Assembly (NCBI GenBank): GCA_029060405.1
Contig: JAIDUB010000110.1
Location: 1-64,000 of the forward strand
Reading direction: 5' to 3'
DNA: 64,000 bases
From: Duncaniella sp.
GTDB taxonomy: Bacteria; Bacteroidota; Bacteroidia; Bacteroidales; Muribaculaceae
Below the pieces are notes generated by a model. The model made no database searches, had not been told where the DNA came from, and saw only the letters and a list, made by a program, of their open reading frames with translations. A program made the position numbers and the translations under genes. This document shows, piece by piece, positions 21,419 to 31,402 of this stretch (the stretch's first letter is position 1; each line of letters starts with the position of its first letter).

Positions 21419-21590
21419 ATGAAGTAACTTTTCATTGCGTCGGCCCTGCTGCTGCCGTTGATGATGACGGCACAGTCATATAGAGGCAATTTTGGCCATA
21501 ATCCACTCGAACGTGACACGCATCGCGTGTTGCAGTACACACCCACGGCCGACGGATATATAATGTCGGAAAACGGCAAGAACCTCTATC
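21419..21590 (+). pseudogene. Decayed 5' fragment of a secreted protein gene (DUF4450-like N-terminus suspected)
   Basis: ATG AAG TAA then in-frame LFIASALLLPLMMTAQSYRGNFGHNPLERDTHRVLQYTPTADGYIMSENGKNLY; stop at codon 3, resemblance ends after NLY. Confidence 0.55.
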
Positions 21591-21739
21591 CCCCTGATTT
21601 TCTACTGACCCGCTTTTTGGTCGCCAATGCGGCCGGGGGCGCCACTCCCCGCCCCTGCATTATTTTTTCCGCTCCAAATTTTTCATTTTAAATATATATC
21701 CATACCTTTGGGGAATGAACCTGATAAACATTCTCAACC

Positions 21740-22255
21740 ATGAAACTTTTCAAAATCCTCTTTCCGGCAATAATAGCCCTCACAACGGCTATTGCCCCCT
21801 TATCTATTGCTGCACAAAACATCACGGCAGGAGAACTTTCAGCCAAGGTCAATGATCTTTCCACCGAGCAAATCGTATCAATGGCACATACACTCCTCGA
21901 CACTCCGCTCGCCGGGAACGAAGAGACTGTAAAAGCGTATAACACAATTATACTGATGTGGCTCACCAATACTCATGAAATTACCATTTCAATGAATGTA
22001 ATTCCGGAATTGAGCACTAATGCCAATATCATGATGGCCTATTTATCTGCCGAAATAATCAACATGAACAAGCTCGGTCTCAAAAAGAATGACAAGACCA
22101 CTTTCATAGAGTCGATGAAAGATGTACTGAAATATTATCTTGTCAACAAGGAGGCTATCGGCCGAATTCCTGAATTGAACAAGCTTAGCCGCACCGCGTC
22201 AGGCGAACTCGACAAGAAGCTCGGCAAAATGTACGACGCCTCAATGCGCCGATAA
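21740..22255 (+). CDS. Exported protein of unknown function
   Basis: 171 aa; signal peptide ..APLSIAAQ; upstream TACCTTTG. Confidence 0.7.
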   Translation: MKLFKILFPAIIALTTAIAPLSIAAQNITAGELSAKVNDLSTEQIVSMAHTLLDTPLAGNEETVKAYNTIILMWLTNTHEITISMNVIPELSTNANIMMAYLSAEIINMNKLGLKKNDKTTFIESMKDVLKYYLVNKEAIGRIPELNKLSRTASGELDKKLGKMYDASMRR

Positions 22256-22264
22256 AAAATAATC

Positions 22265-23197
22265 TCAGCCTTCGCCCTGCGCCTTGCCCTCACCGGCGGG
22301 CGCAGTCTCATATAGTGCAAGCGATGCGCGGAGCGACTCCACTATCATGGCTTTCAGCTCGGGAGGCGATACTACCTCGATGTTGGGGCCCATCGACAGG
22401 AGCTCCTGAACAAAGTCGGGCGTGAGCTTGATGTGATAGTAAAAAATCGAGTAGCGGTCGTGGATCACCTCGCTCTGGGAGGGATGGAGCGGCAGCGCGC
22501 GCAGATATTTGGCCTGTCGGGCATCGGCTTTTATGGCCACCCGGTGAGCCTGCCCCTTGGTGAACACTATTCCGAATGCCTCGCTCACGAATTCCTCGGC
22601 ATCAAAGTCGGCCGGAATAGTGAATGTACCCTCATCGAGGGTGACATCGCTCATGCGGTCGAGCGCATAGGTCTTTATGGTGTCATCCTTCACATTCAGT
22701 CCGGTCACATACCAGCGCTGACGGAATATCTTCAGGAAATAAGGCTCGATGACTACGCCGCGGGTAGGGTTGACGCGGGTGTAGGGATGATAGGTAAACC
22801 GCAGGGGATGATTGCTGCGCAGAGCCTCGGTCACGGTTGCGAGATGCTCGCGCGCCGAGGGGACATCCTCGAGAAACACGCGGCTCGAAATATCGCGCAC
22901 TCCGCTGAGCACGTCGCTTATCGTGGCGGAGTTAAGCATCCAGTCGGTCACGCTCCCGTCGTGGGCGCCCGCCCCGCGTATGGAGTACTCGTAAGTGGCG
23001 GGGTTACACTCGATAGTGACATTAAACAGCTCCTCGATAGCCTGACGGTAGGTATAGAATGTGCGCCGCGGCAGTGGCGACCCGTCGGAGAATCGCGACC
23101 GCATCCACAGTTCGTTGAGCCGCTCGCGGGTTATGGACCCGTAGCGCACTATCGTATCTATAAGCCAGATGTATCTTCCCAAAAGGTTACGTGACAT
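22265..23197 (-). CDS. WYL-domain transcriptional regulator
   Basis: HPLRFTYHPYTR..EPYFLKIFRQRWYVTGLN; likely ATG start at 23197. Confidence 0.9.
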   Translation of the reverse strand: MSRNLLGRYIWLIDTIVRYGSITRERLNELWMRSRFSDGSPLPRRTFYTYRQAIEELFNVTIECNPATYEYSIRGAGAHDGSVTDWMLNSATISDVLSGVRDISSRVFLEDVPSAREHLATVTEALRSNHPLRFTYHPYTRVNPTRGVVIEPYFLKIFRQRWYVTGLNVKDDTIKTYALDRMSDVTLDEGTFTIPADFDAEEFVSEAFGIVFTKGQAHRVAIKADARQAKYLRALPLHPSQSEVIHDRYSIFYYHIKLTPDFVQELLSMGPNIEVVSPPELKAMIVESLRASLALYETAPAGEGKAQGEG

Positions 23198-23403
23198 GAC
23201 AATTTGCCGTTTTATTTTTCCCAAATTTACAGTTTTTCCTTGACAAATGTATAAAAAATTATAATTTTTTGTATTTTCACGACCAAAAAGGCAGAATCAA
23301 CGAAAAATCATCCATATTTATATTAACTTTGCACAATATTGCACCATCTGTACCATTTTTTTACCGTAACCGAATCAACAAACCATAACTACATATCTGA
23401 CCA

Positions 23404-26400
23404 ATGAACAAATCTATCATTATCACCGCTCTGGCTGCCCTGATGGGAATCTCAGCCACGGTAGAGGCGCGCACTCCTGTGGATTTACGCCGGAAAGCAG
23501 CCGAGGACGCGGCTTTCAAGTGGGCACCGAAACATGAGGCCGACAACAACTGGAAGGTAATCTCAAGCCGGCCGTCAAAATCGGTCGCCAAGGCTTTGGA
23601 GACCGTAACCACCCCCGACGTCAGCTGGAACGGCGCCGACGACTACACCTATATCGAAATGCCCGACGGCGAAATCTGGTATGCGGCCACCACTATCCGC
23701 AAGGAGGCGGTGAGCCAGTCAGAATATTATACCGAGTATGCCTATACGGGTATAGAGATCAAGATTTACGACACGGATTTCAATCAGACGGCCTACATCA
23801 ACTCCCCCATCAACGTACCTGATGGTTTCGAGCGCTGTACAAGCATACAGGTTGCCGCCAATGTCACCCAAAAGTTCTTTAACTTCGACAATAACTACGA
23901 AGTCATGGTAATGTGCACCTTCAAGCCTGCCGACGGTTACGGTGCAATACCTTTCACCGACGTATTCTCGCTCAACGGTCCCGACACCCCCGCCGAGAAG
24001 ATCGCAACCCTTCCGGGCTACTACACCTCGGCCGTCAACGCTTCTACAAGCAAGTGGAGCGAGGATTACTACATGGTATTCTTCTCGGGCGAGACATATA
24101 CCGACACCGAGATGCTCTATACCTTCGACGTATATACCAAGGCTTCATACAGCAAGCCCGAGGCTACTGTAATCAAGAGCTTCACCATCGACATGATGAA
24201 GATCATGGCCGACGGTGAAAATGAGACTCTCCCCGTAATCCTCAACGCCCACGACGGCGAGGCATACGTGGCCGTGTCGCAGTATGAAAAGACATTCTTC
24301 GAAGATCCCTTCGACTGGTACAACGACAATCTCACCCCCGACAACAATTACATCATCGATCTCTACAAGACTTCAGGCTGGAGCCCGAAAGAGCTCAATC
24401 TCGTATCGACCACCAAGATCGCATGCGAGAGCCCTGCCGAACCCTACATGATGCGTTCATACTGTCTGGGACGTTTCCGTCTCGACGGCGACATTTCGTT
24501 TGACTTCGGCACCGGCGACGATCCCGCGTTCATCCTCACCATCAACGACGCCGATATGCGCGACAACTCCGAGTCATACTTCGCAGTATATAACGTAGCC
24601 GGCAATGTAATGACTACTTTCGGCGAGAATTCCGACGCTCTCATGCTCCTTTCCGACGTGCCCGGTTATCCGCAGCAGTATTGCTTCGTGCAGCCCGACG
24701 CAAGCGGCAACTATCAGTTCAACATGGTCAACTATCCCGAACTTGACCTTGCCGCCTCGCTGCCTATCGCTATTACCGAGGACAACCAGCTCTACGGCCT
24801 GTCGTTCACGCTCGACCGTGTGCCCGGTCAGGGCAGCTACGGTTATGCCGTGGCAGCACAGCAGGGCGACGAGACCGCCGATGGCGATACGTTCCACCCC
24901 GTGCTGTGGTTTGACCGCAACGGTGTGTTCAGCCACATCGACCGCGTCATGGGAGGCAAGGATGTGGCCATGATGAGCCCCTACATAATGGCCAACGGTC
25001 TGACCCCCTACGTATTCAATACCGATGTAAAACGTGAATACATGGCATTCGTGCTGCGCAGCACTAACCACGGCGCGGAAAAATCCGTTTATGACCTTAT
25101 AGTGGTCAACGAAGACGGCGAAAACAATCTTTGCTACCAATTCCCCGTCGACGCCACCGGTATCAACGCCGCGCTCGTCAATACCGCCACCAACCCCGCA
25201 ATCTGGGTCACCTACCGCATCGCCGGCTCCGATGAGTTCACATCTGATTTCATCAAGCTCCCCCTCAACAAATGGGAAGGCGAAGGCACCGCTGAAAATC
25301 CATATATCATCCACACCGCCGGTGATTTCGGCCTTATCAAGAATAACCTCGCAGCCCACTACCTCGTGGCCGACGACATTGACTTCGACGGCACTACATT
25401 AGAAGGCTTCAGCGGAATATTCACCGGCTCGCTCGACGGCGCGGGACACACACTGAGCAATTTCACTTTGTCAGGCTCACCCGTATTCTCTACCGTAGGA
25501 CAAGTTGACGCCGACAAAGCTGTGATCAAGAATCTCACATTCTCCCACGTCACAGTCGACAACGCTCCCGCAGTACTGGCCGGCAGTGTCTACACCACCT
25601 CGATTGAAAATGTATATGTATATGACCTCAACGCCAATATTACAGGCGACATGGAATTCGGCGGTCTGGTCAACGGCGCGCGTTTCAGCACCGAAATAAA
25701 GGGTTGCGCCGTGATGGGTACCATCAATGCGCCTGAAGCTGCCGGAGTTGGCGGCGTGGCTTATCTGCTCTCCAATTCCGCCATCGAAGCATCGGTATTT
25801 GACGGCGAGATCACTGCAGGCAGCGAAGCCGGCGGTATTGTAGCAGAGATAGCCGACGACAAGTCAACCGTCACCGACTGCCATGTGAAAGCATCAATTA
25901 CAGCCAAGCACACCATAGGCGGTATCGCAGCAACATCCGGCCGCGGACTTATCAGTGACTGCCTTGTAGAAGGCGCGATCACAGCCACCGAGGCACACAA
26001 CGCCTACTCTTACTACAACGACGGCTTTGTAAAGGAAATCAACACCGGCGGTATCGTAGGCAGCCTCCAGCGCCCCACTGCCGATTTCGAGACAGGTGAA
26101 ACCAATGCAGGTGTAGCCGTAACCAAAAACGTTGTGGCTCTCGAGTCAATCACCATCCCCGAAAGCGACGAGCTCTACGCCACCGCCCACCGCATCGTAG
26201 GCCGCACTTCCATCAACGATGATCCCGCCATAGTAAGCGAGAAATATAATCCCGCCACCGGCGACTGGGATACTACATGGGGCGACCGCCTTGCCGAGGA
26301 AGGCATCACCGACAACTATGCCCTCGCTCCCCTCGCAGTGGTGGATCCGGCTCTCGAAGCGGGACTCAATACCGTAGAAGGCGAATCACTTGAAGCCGGT

Positions 26401-26985
26401 AAGGCCGACACTGAGTTCTTCGAAGGACTCGGATTCAAGTTCAACGGCTACTCGGCATCCGAGCCTTGGGTATCAGGCGCATCACTCCCCGCGCTCTATT
26501 TCGAGAACACGGTAGGCGCATCGATCTCTTTTGACCCCGCCGCTATCAGCATCGTGGAAGGTCAGAAAGAATATGTTATGCTCATGCTTGAAAAAGTGGA
26601 ATTCGACGCACTCACTATCGAGTCAACCGACGAATCAGGCTGCTACATCACTCCCGTAGAGCTCGACGAGGACGGCAATGTAGTGTGTGAGGTCGTATGT
26701 CTCAAGACAGGCTCTTACGTAATCACCGCCACCAACGGCACAGTGTCAGGCACCCTCACCGTAACCGGCACCTCGGGCATAGCATCGGTAGCCGGTGACA
26801 CGAAAGCCGCCATATCATATGACGGTTCGGCAGTGAACGCACCCGCATGCGATATCACCGTATACTCCGTGACCGGAATTGAAGTAGCCCGCGGCCGCAA
26901 CCACGTGTCCACCACAAGCCTTCAGCCCGGCATATACGTAGCCACCGCATCCGGCGCAGAAGCATTGAAATTCGTGGTCAGATAA
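23404..26985 (+). CDS. Large secreted protein with GLUG-like repeats and C-terminal T9SS-type sorting domain
   Basis: Signal peptide; FSGIFTGSLDGAGHTLSNF repeats; C-term DITVYSVTGIEVARGRN..LQPGIYVATASGAEALKFVVR. Confidence 0.75.
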   Translation: MNKSIIITALAALMGISATVEARTPVDLRRKAAEDAAFKWAPKHEADNNWKVISSRPSKSVAKALETVTTPDVSWNGADDYTYIEMPDGEIWYAATTIRKEAVSQSEYYTEYAYTGIEIKIYDTDFNQTAYINSPINVPDGFERCTSIQVAANVTQKFFNFDNNYEVMVMCTFKPADGYGAIPFTDVFSLNGPDTPAEKIATLPGYYTSAVNASTSKWSEDYYMVFFSGETYTDTEMLYTFDVYTKASYSKPEATVIKSFTIDMMKIMADGENETLPVILNAHDGEAYVAVSQYEKTFFEDPFDWYNDNLTPDNNYIIDLYKTSGWSPKELNLVSTTKIACESPAEPYMMRSYCLGRFRLDGDISFDFGTGDDPAFILTINDADMRDNSESYFAVYNVAGNVMTTFGENSDALMLLSDVPGYPQQYCFVQPDASGNYQFNMVNYPELDLAASLPIAITEDNQLYGLSFTLDRVPGQGSYGYAVAAQQGDETADGDTFHPVLWFDRNGVFSHIDRVMGGKDVAMMSPYIMANGLTPYVFNTDVKREYMAFVLRSTNHGAEKSVYDLIVVNEDGENNLCYQFPVDATGINAALVNTATNPAIWVTYRIAGSDEFTSDFIKLPLNKWEGEGTAENPYIIHTAGDFGLIKNNLAAHYLVADDIDFDGTTLEGFSGIFTGSLDGAGHTLSNFTLSGSPVFSTVGQVDADKAVIKNLTFSHVTVDNAPAVLAGSVYTTSIENVYVYDLNANITGDMEFGGLVNGARFSTEIKGCAVMGTINAPEAAGVGGVAYLLSNSAIEASVFDGEITAGSEAGGIVAEIADDKSTVTDCHVKASITAKHTIGGIAATSGRGLISDCLVEGAITATEAHNAYSYYNDGFVKEINTGGIVGSLQRPTADFETGETNAGVAVTKNVVALESITIPESDELYATAHRIVGRTSINDDPAIVSEKYNPATGDWDTTWGDRLAEEGITDNYALAPLAVVDPALEAGLNTVEGESLEAGKADTEFFEGLGFKFNGYSASEPWVSGASLPALYFENTVGASISFDPAAISIVEGQKEYVMLMLEKVEFDALTIESTDESGCYITPVELDEDGNVVCEVVCLKTGSYVITATNGTVSGTLTVTGTSGIASVAGDTKAAISYDGSAVNAPACDITVYSVTGIEVARGRNHVSTTSLQPGIYVATASGAEALKFVVR

Positions 26986-27007
26986 AGCACTGTCATCATC
27001 ATGTCAA

Positions 27008-27042
27008 CAAGCGAGGACGGCCCCGGCCGCCCTCGCTTTTCA
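27008..27042 (+). terminator. Terminator after the 1193-aa secreted protein
   Basis: AGCGAGGacGGCCccGGCCgcCCTCGCTTTT. Confidence 0.8.
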
Positions 27043-27094
27043 TTTCATGAAGTCAAAAAAATTATCAAAATTTTCTTATGCGTCTTTTATATTA

Positions 27095-27133
27095 GGACAC
27101 TTTTTGCTATTTTTGTCCCAAAAACACGGACAC
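27095..27133. promoter_or_regulatory. GGACA/TGTCC repeats around the promoter of the first AAA/DUF4143 gene
   Basis: GGACAC at 27095 and 27128, inverted TGTCC at 27114, TATTTTTG between. Confidence 0.5.
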
Positions 27134-27134
27134 T

Positions 27135-28436
27135 ATGAATAAAACCTACCTGAAAAGCCAGATAGCCATGCGTCAAGCCGAATTTCCCACCGATCTTATG
27201 ACGCGGGAAAATCCGCTCCCCGTCCACAGTGGCAGAATAGTCACTATTCCGGGAGTAAGACGCTGTGGCAAGACCTCGCGCATGGAAGCGATTGCAAATG
27301 AACTTCTTGCAAATGGAGTGGGCCGAGAGCGATTCCTGTGGGTGAGTTTCGATGACGAGCGGATGGTAAAGATGCAGTCGGAAGAACTTGACCAAATCAT
27401 CGAAGCATACCGGGAAATGTATCCCGATATTGAATTGGATTCGGTATATATGTTTTTTGATGAGATACAGCTGATTGACGGCTGGGAATATTTCGTGATG
27501 CGCATTTTCAAGCATTATTCAAAGAATATTTTCATCAGCGGCAGCAATGCCACCATGCTTGGCAGTGAACTGAAGACGGCTTTACGGGGTTGGCCTCATG
27601 AAGAAGAAACTCTGCCTCTCTCATTTAAAGAATATTGCAATTTCAAAGGCTTAGATACTGCCGGCTGGCAGGAATCTCAGTTAGCAAAAATCCGCAATGC
27701 ATTCGTTGAGTACAACAATGGAGGAGGCTATCCGGAAGTTGTCCTGACAGAAAATCCATTGGAAAAAGTCAAGATATTGCAGACCTATTTTGACACCATG
27801 CTGCTGAAAGACCTCGCTGAACATTACAAGGTCTCTAATATCGAGGTACTCAGGTATTTTCTCAAACGCATCATGACCAATCTAACCAAGCCGACATCAG
27901 TCCGTGCCATACACGGAGACATCAAGTCACGCGGACTGAAAGTCAGCAAGGATGTCCTGTATGATTGGGCCACATATGCCTGCAATATATTCATGTTTCT
28001 CCGTGTGCCAAATTACAGTAAGTCCCTGCAGAAAATCGAGAGTTCACAGCCCAAGTATTACTGTATTGACAATGGATTGCGTGACGCGGTATTGCTACCG
28101 CAAAGCGATGACAACGGTAAAAAACTTGAAAACACAATATTTTTGCAACTATATCGTAACCGTACACCTGTCGACAGAATTTTCTATTATCAGGGTAACG
28201 GTGAATGTGATTTCGTTGTGCAGCGCGGGATGGACATCAACCGGCTTATTCAGGTCTCATGGGACCTCGGCAACCCGGTGACCCGCAACCGGGAAATAAA
28301 TGGACTGCTGGAAGCGTCGGAAGTGACCGGATGCACCGACCTGTATATCATAACCGCATTTTCAGAAGAGACAATAACGGCTGACGGGAAGACAATATAT
28401 GTCTTGCCGGCGTGGAAGTGGCTGCTCGGAAAATGA
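27135..28436 (+). CDS. AAA ATPase with DUF4143 domain
   Basis: VTIPGVRRCGKTSRM Walker A; YMFFDEIQLIDGWE; DUF4143 C-terminus. Confidence 0.92.
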   Translation: MNKTYLKSQIAMRQAEFPTDLMTRENPLPVHSGRIVTIPGVRRCGKTSRMEAIANELLANGVGRERFLWVSFDDERMVKMQSEELDQIIEAYREMYPDIELDSVYMFFDEIQLIDGWEYFVMRIFKHYSKNIFISGSNATMLGSELKTALRGWPHEEETLPLSFKEYCNFKGLDTAGWQESQLAKIRNAFVEYNNGGGYPEVVLTENPLEKVKILQTYFDTMLLKDLAEHYKVSNIEVLRYFLKRIMTNLTKPTSVRAIHGDIKSRGLKVSKDVLYDWATYACNIFMFLRVPNYSKSLQKIESSQPKYYCIDNGLRDAVLLPQSDDNGKKLENTIFLQLYRNRTPVDRIFYYQGNGECDFVVQRGMDINRLIQVSWDLGNPVTRNREINGLLEASEVTGCTDLYIITAFSEETITADGKTIYVLPAWKWLLGK

Positions 28437-28546
28437 CCTGAAGAATATTCATAATACCATCACGCTTCCATTCTTATTTACACTTTTGAATCTGATTACA
28501 ACTATATCTTGTAAATTTAACGGATAGTAAGTAATTTTGCGGTGAA

Positions 28547-29389
28547 ATGTCAAGTGTACCGTCAACAATGCGAATAGATGTGGACGCGGTGCTTCGCAGT
28601 CGCGTGCCATCGCTGTATCGTTTCATACCCGGGCCGGTGGTGCGCTGGCTCGAGCGCACTATATGCCAGAATCGCCTCAACGAACTGCTGAGCCACAACG
28701 CGGCAGCCGACGGCGTCGACTTCGCCCGCGGCGTAATCTCCGATATGGGCGTGACCTACAGCGTGGTAGGTAAGTTGCCTGAGTCGTCGCGCGTAATCAT
28801 CACGTCCAATCATCCCCTCGGGGGGCTCGACGGACTGGTGCTGGCCGACTTCGTGGGAACCGCCTACGGTAGAAAAGACATAGGGTTTGTGGTCAACGAC
28901 CTGCTGGCGGCCGTGGAGCCCCTGCGCAGCATATTTCTGGCCGTGAACAAGCACGGCAAGCAGTCGCGCGAAGCCGTGGAGCGTCTCGACCGCGCCATGG
29001 AGTCAGACATGCCCATCGTGATGTTTCCCGCCGGGCTGGTATCGCGACGCAACTCCCGCGGCGAGATACGCGACCTTCAGTGGCAGAAAATGGTGGTCAA
29101 CAAGGCCATCGAGACACGACGCGATATAGTACCGCTGCATTTTAGCGGTGAAAATTCAGCTTTTTTTTATAACTTTGCACGATGGAGGGCGAAACTCGGC
29201 CTCAAATTCAATATCGAGATGATCTATCTCCCGCGCGAACTCGTAAGAAGCGAGGGAAAGCATTTCACAATCACCGTGGGCGAGCCCGTCAGCTACAGCT
29301 CTCTGCGCGGTGGAAAAGAATCGGCTGACACGGCCGCGCAACTTTGCCGGCAGGTGTATGGTCTTGTTAATCAGGAATGGAATCTATGA
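28547..29389 (+). CDS. 1-acylglycerol-3-phosphate acyltransferase-like protein (probable glycine-lipid O-acyltransferase)
   Basis: ITSNHPLGGLDG catalytic motif; partner of downstream GNAT. Confidence 0.8.
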   Translation: MSSVPSTMRIDVDAVLRSRVPSLYRFIPGPVVRWLERTICQNRLNELLSHNAAADGVDFARGVISDMGVTYSVVGKLPESSRVIITSNHPLGGLDGLVLADFVGTAYGRKDIGFVVNDLLAAVEPLRSIFLAVNKHGKQSREAVERLDRAMESDMPIVMFPAGLVSRRNSRGEIRDLQWQKMVVNKAIETRRDIVPLHFSGENSAFFYNFARWRAKLGLKFNIEMIYLPRELVRSEGKHFTITVGEPVSYSSLRGGKESADTAAQLCRQVYGLVNQEWNL

Positions 29390-30339
29390 ACCAAGAAATT
29401 ATCGCACCCGTAGATGTAGCAGAAATCGAGGCCGAGCTGAGCCGCGATACTTTTCTGCGGGTTTCCAATAAAGGAGGAACACATCTGCATGTGGTCGACG
29501 GCCGCAAGGCTCCGGCCACCATGCGCGAGATAGGCCGTCTGCGTGAAATAGCGTTCCGCGCCGCCGGCGGCGGGACGGGCAAGGACTGTGATATCGACGA
29601 GTTTGATCTCATGGATCCGCCTTGCATGCAGCTGATAGTGTGGGATCCGGTTGAAAAGCTCATCCTCGGCGGCTACCGCTATATATGCGGCCGCGACATA
29701 CGCCCCGACAGCAACGGACGTCCGCGCATCGCCACAAGTCATCTTTTCAACTTCTCGCCCGAATTTCTTGAGCGCTATCTCCCCTATACGATCGAGCTCG
29801 GCCGTTCGTTTGTGCGCCGCGAATATCAGTCGACCCGTGCCGGTGTCAAGGCGCTCTATGTGCTCGACAACCTATGGGACGGACTGGGCGCGCTCACCGT
29901 GCTCAATCCCGAGATACGCTATCTCTTCGGCAAGGTGACCATGTATCCCGACTACCACTCGGGCTGCCGCAACATGATACTATATTTCCTACACAAGCAT
30001 TTTCCCGACAGCGAAAATCTGGTTCACCCCATCAAGAGCCTCGACACGAGCCTTGACGTGGAGGAGATGAAGCGGCTTTTCACGGGCTCGTCGTTCAAAG
30101 AGGATTACCGCACGCTCAAGCAGGCCGTGCATCAGTACGGGCTCAACATTCCCCCGCTGGTAAACGCCTACATGAATCTGTCGCCCACGATGAGAATGTT
30201 TGGCACTGCGATCAACGATGAGTTTGGCGACGTGGAGGAAAGCGGCATATTCCTCGCAATCCCTGAGATAACCGAGGAAAAGAAGCAGCGTCACATCGAG
30301 ACATTCGACGTATCGGCCTCAATTTTCAAAATCACTTAA
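29377..30339 (+). CDS. GNAT/hemolysin-like N-acyltransferase (probable glycine N-acyltransferase)
   Basis: OlsB-like pattern ILGGYRYICG..FLERYLPYTIELGRSFVRREYQ; overlaps upstream acyltransferase by 13 nt. Confidence 0.8.
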   Translation: MESMNQEIIAPVDVAEIEAELSRDTFLRVSNKGGTHLHVVDGRKAPATMREIGRLREIAFRAAGGGTGKDCDIDEFDLMDPPCMQLIVWDPVEKLILGGYRYICGRDIRPDSNGRPRIATSHLFNFSPEFLERYLPYTIELGRSFVRREYQSTRAGVKALYVLDNLWDGLGALTVLNPEIRYLFGKVTMYPDYHSGCRNMILYFLHKHFPDSENLVHPIKSLDTSLDVEEMKRLFTGSSFKEDYRTLKQAVHQYGLNIPPLVNAYMNLSPTMRMFGTAINDEFGDVEESGIFLAIPEITEEKKQRHIETFDVSASIFKIT

Positions 30340-30351
30340 TCTCTCATAATC

Positions 30352-31389
30352 ATGGCATCCAACCGCATTCTTGTGACCGGAGGAACCGGTTACATAGGCT
30401 CACATACGGTAGTCGAACTCATCAACGCCGGGTATCAGGTGGTGATTATCGACAACCTTTCCAACTCAAGCCGCGACGTGCTCGACGGTATCGAGCGCAT
30501 CACGGGCGTGCGCCCTGACTTCATGGAGGGCGACTGTACCGATATCGCCACGCTCCGCCGTCTTTTCGCCGACTATCCCGGCATAGCGGGCATAATAAAC
30601 TTCGCCGCCTCCAAGGCCGTGGGCGAGAGTGTGAAAAAACCGGTGCTTTACTACCGCAACAATCTCAACACGCTGCTCAACCTGCTCGACCTCATGGGTG
30701 AGAACGGCGTGAAAGGCATCGTGTTCTCATCGTCGTGCACAGTCTACGGCGAGCCCGATGTAAACCCCGTCACCGAGCAATCGCCCATCAAGAAAGCCAC
30801 CTCGCCCTACGGCAATACCAAGCAGATTTCCGAGGAAATCATCACCGACGTCATCGCCTCCGGCGCTCCGTTCAAGAGCATAATCCTCCGCTATTTCAAT
30901 CCCGTGGGAGCGCATCCGTCGGCCGAGATAGGCGAACTGCCCAACGGCGTGCCGCAGAATCTCATCCCCTATCTCACCCAGACCGCCATGGGTATCCGCG
31001 AGAAACTGAGCGTGTTTGGCGATGACTACAATACCCCCGACGGCTCGTGCATACGCGATTATATTAATGTGGTGGATCTTGCCAAAGCCCACGTGATAGC
31101 AGTGCGCCGCATGCTCGACGATTCATCAGAAGCGCCCGTAGAGATTTTCAACCTCGGCACCGGCCGCGGAGTATCGGTGCTGGAGCTCATCAATACTTTC
31201 GAGTCAGCCACCGGCGTGAAAGTGCCCCACGTGATTACCGGACGCCGCGAGGGTGACATTGAAAAGGTTTGGGCAGACCCCACATATGCCAACACCGTGC
31301 TCGGCTGGAAAGCCGAGACTCCGCTTGCCGAGACTCTCTCTTCGGCTTGGAACTGGCAGAAACGACTGCGCGAGCGCGGAATAATGTAA
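30352..31389 (+). CDS. galE: UDP-glucose 4-epimerase
   Basis: ILVTGGTGYIGSHTVVELINAGYQVVIIDNLSNS; SSSCTVYGEP. Confidence 0.97.
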   Translation: MASNRILVTGGTGYIGSHTVVELINAGYQVVIIDNLSNSSRDVLDGIERITGVRPDFMEGDCTDIATLRRLFADYPGIAGIINFAASKAVGESVKKPVLYYRNNLNTLLNLLDLMGENGVKGIVFSSSCTVYGEPDVNPVTEQSPIKKATSPYGNTKQISEEIITDVIASGAPFKSIILRYFNPVGAHPSAEIGELPNGVPQNLIPYLTQTAMGIREKLSVFGDDYNTPDGSCIRDYINVVDLAKAHVIAVRRMLDDSSEAPVEIFNLGTGRGVSVLELINTFESATGVKVPHVITGRREGDIEKVWADPTYANTVLGWKAETPLAETLSSAWNWQKRLRERGIM

Positions 31390-31402
31390 TTTTGCGATTA
31401 TT

